Origin: Candidatus Cloacimonadota bacterium
GTDB lineage: Bacteria; Cloacimonadota; Cloacimonadia; JGIOTU-2; B8-G9
Reading direction: 5' to 3'
Assembly: GCA_003647765.1 (NCBI GenBank)
Contig: QMNM01000040.1
Coordinates: forward strand, 1-9,227
DNA length: 9,227 bases
Under the pieces are notes generated by a model. That model was not told the DNA's origin, ran no database searches, and saw only the letters and a program-made list of their open reading frames with translations. Shown here piece by piece: positions 5,420-9,227 of the stretch; the stretch's first letter is position 1, and every line of letters begins with the position of its first letter. The position numbers and the translations under genes are program-made.

Positions 5420-8400
5420 TCATTGATAAATATTTCCAGTGATTTCCGGAGCATATTCAATAATACCATTTACAGTATAATACATAAAGACAAAATTTAA
5501 TATGGAATATATTTTCGTATTATCTGGCTTTTTAATAATCTGCGATTCTATTATACGAAACCCATTTTTTAATATTTTTATATTCATTTCAGAATTTTTT
5601 ACTTCAAAATACTTCTTATCCTTTTGAAATTTTATCTCAAAGAATTGACCATTCACCTTACATTCTGCAAGCCAATCATTATTATGTTTGTGCAAAATAA
5701 ATCCTGTATTATCACTATTTGCAAATTCATCTTTTCTGAAAAATATTGTTAATTTATCTTTATACGGTGCTCCGTTATGAGGACAGAATGTCTCACAGTT
5801 TCCGCATTCATTACAAAGAGCATTGATATGCAAAATCTGACGATGCTGTTCAATCTTGAAGCTAGTCCGATTTTCCGATATTTTCAATCCATTTTCATAT
5901 ATTAAATTACTCAATCTTGCAGTAATTGGCTGTATTTCAAAATAAATATTTGCTCTGTTTGGGCATAGCTCAACACATTTTTCGCACAGAGCATTACAGG
6001 CCAAACATCTCTTAGATTCTGAAATCGCATCATCTTTTGTGAAACCTAATTGCACTACATTAAAATTGTGTCTATTATCAAGTCCAACTTTTTTAGGAAT
6101 GATTGGCATTATTTTTTTTGCCCGTCTGATTTTTAATTCCAAAATCTCTTCGTCGGATTTCCTTATGTATTTGCTATGTTGTTTCTCACATTCCTGTTTT
6201 GTTATTAAAGCATAAATTCTGTCAGCAAAATCTTTTCCGTCTGCAATTGCTTTAATAACTGTATTTGCACCTCTTACTACATCTCCACCAGCAAATACAT
6301 TCTTTAGATTTGTCCGATAGGTCAATTCATCAATTTTAACTGTCCTATTTCTATTTAGAACAATGTCCGACTTGCTAAAAAAATCTGTATCAATATCTTG
6401 TCCAATTGCTACAATCACTGTATCTGTCTTCATTTTAGTTAACATAGAAAAGTCATATTTGGGATTAAATCTGCCATTATCGTCAAAAACAGATATACAA
6501 CGCTGAAATTCTATCTCAGTAACTAATCCTTTATTCTGTATGAAATGGACAGGACCCAATGAATTTTCTATGATAATCCCTTCTGATATTGCCTCTTCAA
6601 TTTCATCTTCAAAAGCAGGCATTTCATCACGCTTTTCAAGACATACAATTTTTACCTCTTTAGCACCTTTGCGCAAGGCACTCATAGCAGAATCAATAGC
6701 AGTATTACCACCACCAATTACTATCACTTTATTGCCTAATTGCAGTTTTTCTCCCTGTTTTACTCTGGATAAGAAATCCAATGCAGAATACACATTTTCC
6801 GAGTTCTCGCCATCAATGTTTAGCAATTTTTCCTTTTGCGAACCTAATGCCAAATAAATGTAATCAAATTTCTCTTTTGCAATCGCGAATTTATCCGAAC
6901 TATGCGAACCGACGCGAATCCTTAAATTTTTTATGGATTCAATTTTCGTATTGCATACAAATTTTACTCCGATGTCTTTTATCCATTCTATATCAGTTTC
7001 TATAGCGTATTCTGGCAATCTAAAACAAGGAATAGCATAACGAAGCATTCCACCTGGCTTTGCTCTGGACTCAAACACAGTTACATTATATCCTTTTAAT
7101 GCTAAAAAGTAAGCAGCAGAGAGTCCAGAAGGACCGCTACCAATAATAGCAATTTTAATATCTTTTGTCTTATCAGGATTTATTCTGGCAGTTTTACCAT
7201 TCTCAGAAGCAAATCGTTTTAAGGATTTTATATTCAATGGATTGTCATAGTCCCTGCGAGTGCATTTAATAACGCACTTATGGTCGCATACATAACCACA
7301 TACTGTTGGCAAAGGATTTGTTTCTCGTATAATTTTTAAAGCATCATTAAATCGCTCATCAGAAATGGCTTGGATATACTCAGGAATATTTTGGCTAATG
7401 GGGCAGGAACTTATACACGGTGCAGAAACACAATCAAAAAGCGGAAGTTTGCTCTCTATCTTCGGACTTTCAGTACCATAATATTCTTTCTTATATTTAG
7501 GATTTTGAATGGAATCATATGCTAATCTTTTTAAATTAGCCATTCCATAGATTGTTATTAACGATTTATCAACTTTTGCTTCCCCATCAAAATTTCCTGT
7601 TTTCAAAATATAATCATCTAAATTGGTTGCTTGAATGGACTCCATATCTTTTCTTAAATTTTCCAAGTATTGGACTAAACGAGAATATCCACCTGGCTTT
7701 AATAAATCAGAAGCAACAGTTACAGGACATAAGGACGATTTTATTATTTCAGGAAAGTTGAAAGCATCAACACCACCACAATATGAGATATTCAAATCAC
7801 TATCAAATTCCTTCATAATTTTGTATGCTAAATTTATTGTAATAGGAAAAAGGCTTCTACCTGACATATACATCTCTTTTTCCTGAAATACATTTCTGTG
7901 ATTGGAAACTGGCAAAGTATTGCTCAACTTCACACCAAACTCCAAATCGTGTTTATTTGAGTATGATTTTAGCGACTTGATTAAATCCACAGCCATTCCA
8001 TATTGTAAATCATTTGTAAATACAGCATGTTCAATTTGTATTTCCTTAAAGCCAAGATAATTGTGAAGAATATCCAATACTTGCTCTTTTCCAAGTAAAG
8101 TCGGATTCAATTTTATGTATGTATTCAATCCCTTTTCCGAAATAAGATATTTAGCGATTTTTTCAATTTCTTCTGGTGGACAGCCGTGCATTGTTGAAAT
8201 CGTTACACTATTGCTTATCTTGTCAGGAATATCAATGGAACTAAACTGAGAGAATTCGCTTTGAATGATTTTTCTGATTTCATCAAGTTCATCCTTTGCA
8301 TTCATCATCCTATTGATGAAATCATTCACAGGTTCGCTTTTTATCCCTTTTAAGTCATAACCTACACTCATATTAAAAATGCATCCAAATTCTGTATTGC

Positions 8401-8824
8401 TCTTTTCAGGATATAGATATTTTTTTAAGATATGCAATAGAACCCAGCTGTGTAGATATTCTTTATAAGATTGTGAAAGTGATAGTTCTTGTGACCATTC
8501 TACATTATAGCCCTCATCTTGAATATCAATACAGGGCTTGCTAACATTTATATTATCCAATAATTGCACTGTTTTAAGTTCAATAAATCTTGCACCTGAG
8601 AGCCATGCACAGATGATATTTTGTGCCATTTGTGTATGTGGTCCTGCTGACACTCCCAAAGGAGTCTCACATTTTGAGCCGAACTTATTTATTGAATATA
8701 AATCGGTATCGTGTTTATAAAATAGCTTCTTATGAATCCCGAATATAGAATTTTTCTTCTTATATTCAGTTAATATCCAATTTAATAGATTTGGAAAAGA
8801 TAATGGATACATTTTGTCTGACAT
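5420..8824 (-). CDS. ygfK: YgfK-type multidomain iron-sulfur flavoprotein oxidoreductase
   Basis: This 1134-residue cytosolic protein is collinear with E. coli YgfK (annotated putative selenate reductase subunit; more recently tied to anaerobic purine/urate catabolism). In order it has a dihydroorotate-dehydrogenase-like N-terminal domain (about 1-430; GPHTQ 61-65, STMHGCPP 210-217, KPGGYSRL 376-383), then a GltD-like Fe-S domain (C465, C470, C474, then C509, C513, C517, C521). FAD-site GSGPSG (562-567), NAD(P)-site GGGNTAID (704-711) and FAGGD (845-849) follow. Two cysteine sets come last (940, 943, 947, 950, 954 and 1004, 1007, 1010, 1014) before a C-terminal tail of about 120 residues. I start at ATG 8824: MSDKMYPLSF aligns with MGDIMRPIPF of E. 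coli, and the upstream TTG extension (8890) does not. The ribosome-binding site is weak (AG-rich). It appears longer than the E. coli protein (about 1030 by recall), partly in the tail. Redox partner and substrate are unknown; no purine or molybdenum-hydroxylase genes are nearby. Confidence 0.9.
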   Translation of the reverse strand: MSDKMYPLSFPNLLNWILTEYKKKNSIFGIHKKLFYKHDTDLYSINKFGSKCETPLGVSAGPHTQMAQNIICAWLSGARFIELKTVQLLDNINVSKPCIDIQDEGYNVEWSQELSLSQSYKEYLHSWVLLHILKKYLYPEKSNTEFGCIFNMSVGYDLKGIKSEPVNDFINRMMNAKDELDEIRKIIQSEFSQFSSIDIPDKISNSVTISTMHGCPPEEIEKIAKYLISEKGLNTYIKLNPTLLGKEQVLDILHNYLGFKEIQIEHAVFTNDLQYGMAVDLIKSLKSYSNKHDLEFGVKLSNTLPVSNHRNVFQEKEMYMSGRSLFPITINLAYKIMKEFDSDLNISYCGGVDAFNFPEIIKSSLCPVTVASDLLKPGGYSRLVQYLENLRKDMESIQATNLDDYILKTGNFDGEAKVDKSLITIYGMANLKRLAYDSIQNPKYKKEYYGTESPKIESKLPLFDCVSAPCISSCPISQNIPEYIQAISDERFNDALKIIRETNPLPTVCGYVCDHKCVIKCTRRDYDNPLNIKSLKRFASENGKTARINPDKTKDIKIAIIGSGPSGLSAAYFLALKGYNVTVFESRAKPGGMLRYAIPCFRLPEYAIETDIEWIKDIGVKFVCNTKIESIKNLRIRVGSHSSDKFAIAKEKFDYIYLALGSQKEKLLNIDGENSENVYSALDFLSRVKQGEKLQLGNKVIVIGGGNTAIDSAMSALRKGAKEVKIVCLEKRDEMPAFEDEIEEAISEGIIIENSLGPVHFIQNKGLVTEIEFQRCISVFDDNGRFNPKYDFSMLTKMKTDTVIVAIGQDIDTDFFSKSDIVLNRNRTVKIDELTYRTNLKNVFAGGDVVRGANTVIKAIADGKDFADRIYALITKQECEKQHSKYIRKSDEEILELKIRRAKKIMPIIPKKVGLDNRHNFNVVQLGFTKDDAISESKRCLACNALCEKCVELCPNRANIYFEIQPITARLSNLIYENGLKISENRTSFKIEQHRQILHINALCNECGNCETFCPHNGAPYKDKLTIFFRKDEFANSDNTGFILHKHNNDWLAECKVNGQFFEIKFQKDKKYFEVKNSEMNIKILKNGFRIIESQIIKKPDNTKIYSILNFVFMYYTVNGIIEYAPEITGNIYQ

Positions 8825-8891
8825 TTTACAATCTTCTTTCTTTTTAGAATGCGAGATAAATGCAAGTGTATAGTCACTCGCTAAATCCAAA

Positions 8892-8913
8892 AAAGCATTT
8901 TAAAAAATGCTTT
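8892..8913 (-). terminator. Terminator-like hairpin in the ygfK leader
   Basis: Read on the minus strand, AAAGCATTTT (8904-8913) and AAAATGCTTT (8892-8901) form a perfect inverted repeat with a two-base centre. The T-run reaches six on the 3' side. An overlapping alternative stem, ATGC-TAAA-GCAT, uses the same GCAT and is itself followed by six T. It could end transcripts of a gene to the right, or attenuate ygfK because it lies between the predicted promoter and the start codon. Its G+C content is low, so strength is uncertain. Confidence 0.45.
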
Positions 8914-9027
8914 AGCATCGTCTTGTCTTACACATTCCAACCAGAGTTTGACTCGCTTTCAAAAACACAACTGGCATACAAGCCCTTAAATTATGAGATT
9001 ATCTCTTGCTGGCAATATAGTCATTAG

Positions 9028-9055
9028 ATTAAATATGGCTCTCCGTTTCTGTCAA
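9028..9055 (-). promoter_or_regulatory. Probable sigma70-type promoter for ygfK
   Basis: On the minus strand a perfect TTGACA (9050-9055) and TTTAAT (9028-9033, five of six to TATAAT) are separated by 16 bases. This is the best promoter match in the window. The expected start near 9020 gives a leader of almost 200 bases before the ygfK ATG. Confidence 0.5.
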
Positions 9056-9106
9056 GTGAAAACAGTATGAAAATAATTTAAGAAATAATTTGCTTTATCC
9101 TAAAAA

Positions 9107-9118
9107 TAACGATCGTTA
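9107..9118. promoter_or_regulatory. 12-bp perfect palindrome TAACGATCGTTA
   Basis: This perfect twofold-symmetric site lies about 52 bases upstream of the ygfK -35 and nine bases past the stop codon of the partial reading frame. It could be an operator for a dimeric regulator, but only one copy is seen and no regulator gene is near. It has no loop, so an RNA hairpin is unlikely. Confidence 0.25.
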
Positions 9119-9126
9119 GAGAGAAA

Positions 9127-9227
9127 TTAATTTTTCATATCTTCAACAAATAGAGATGTCTTACCACGATATATTTTTTTTCTGTAATCATATTTAAATT
9201 GAGATTTATCTAATTTATGAACATACA
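9127..9227 (-). CDS. Possible C-terminal end of an unidentified protein (partial)
   Basis: An open frame enters from the right edge on the minus strand and ends at TAA (9127-9129), giving 32 residues that finish RGKTSLFVEDMKN. It is rich in lysine and tyrosine, with no motif I recognise. The other two minus-strand frames close quickly, and the palindrome and ygfK promoter follow it, as expected for the end of a gene. At this length in AT-rich DNA it could still be chance. Confidence 0.35.
   Translation of the reverse strand, partial: YVHKLDKSQFKYDYRKKIYRGKTSLFVEDMKN

Noticed and set aside
6540-7886. Several plus-strand open frames opposite ygfK
   Set aside because: They are overlapping antisense frames of a strongly conserved gene and have no family features.
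8825-8890. TTG-initiated N-terminal extension of ygfK (22 codons)
   Set aside because: The extension has no counterpart in E. coli YgfK as I recall it and overlaps the leader region beside the hairpin; the ATG at 8824 matches the known N-terminus.

Overview
The window is strongly AT-rich (not counted base by base) and reads as bacterial chromosome with five complete protein genes. On the minus strand lie ribosomal protein L21 (rplU), L27 (rpmA) and ATP-dependent phosphoenolpyruvate carboxykinase (pckA). On the plus strand lies a lipoprotein-exporter pair (lolC/E-type permease and lolD ATPase). Converging on that pair from the minus strand is a very large YgfK-type iron-sulfur flavoprotein. 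A possible gene 3' end on the minus strand touches the right edge. A Lol system means a Gram-negative cell envelope. A single LolC/E-type permease, an ATP-type PEPCK and YgfK suggest a fermentative anaerobe. The intergenic repeat style and base composition make me think of the FCB group or Candidatus Cloacimonadota, but that placement is a low-confidence inference.

Layout: 1-189 is non-coding with one copy of a short dispersed repeat. 190-2624 holds pckA, rpmA and rplU, transcribed leftwards in the order rplU-rpmA-pckA. 2625-3265 is a 641-bp divergent intergenic region with a probable promoter for each side. Between the promoters sits an unusually symmetrical 180-bp palindromic element: two outer arms and two inner REP-like palindromes, all in mirror order. 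3266-5289 is lolC then lolD, separated by 104 bp containing two repeat copies in inverted orientation. 5290-5419 is a convergent spacer made of a CAAGA tandem array and another repeat copy. 5420-8824 is ygfK. 8825-9126 is its upstream region, with a good sigma70-like promoter and, downstream of it, a terminator-like hairpin that could act as an attenuator.

How the genes relate: rplU and rpmA make neighbouring parts of the 50S subunit. lolC and lolD form one inner-membrane machine that releases lipoproteins for transport to the outer membrane. pckA links C4 acids and phosphoenolpyruvate. ygfK stands alone here, without the purine or molybdenum-hydroxylase genes that surround it in E. coli. The most unusual content is the non-coding DNA. 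Nearly every intergenic gap carries a copy of a TTCGTG-periodic repeat, and the rplU/lolC gap holds the mirrored palindromic element, whose paired bases differ between copies in a compensatory way.
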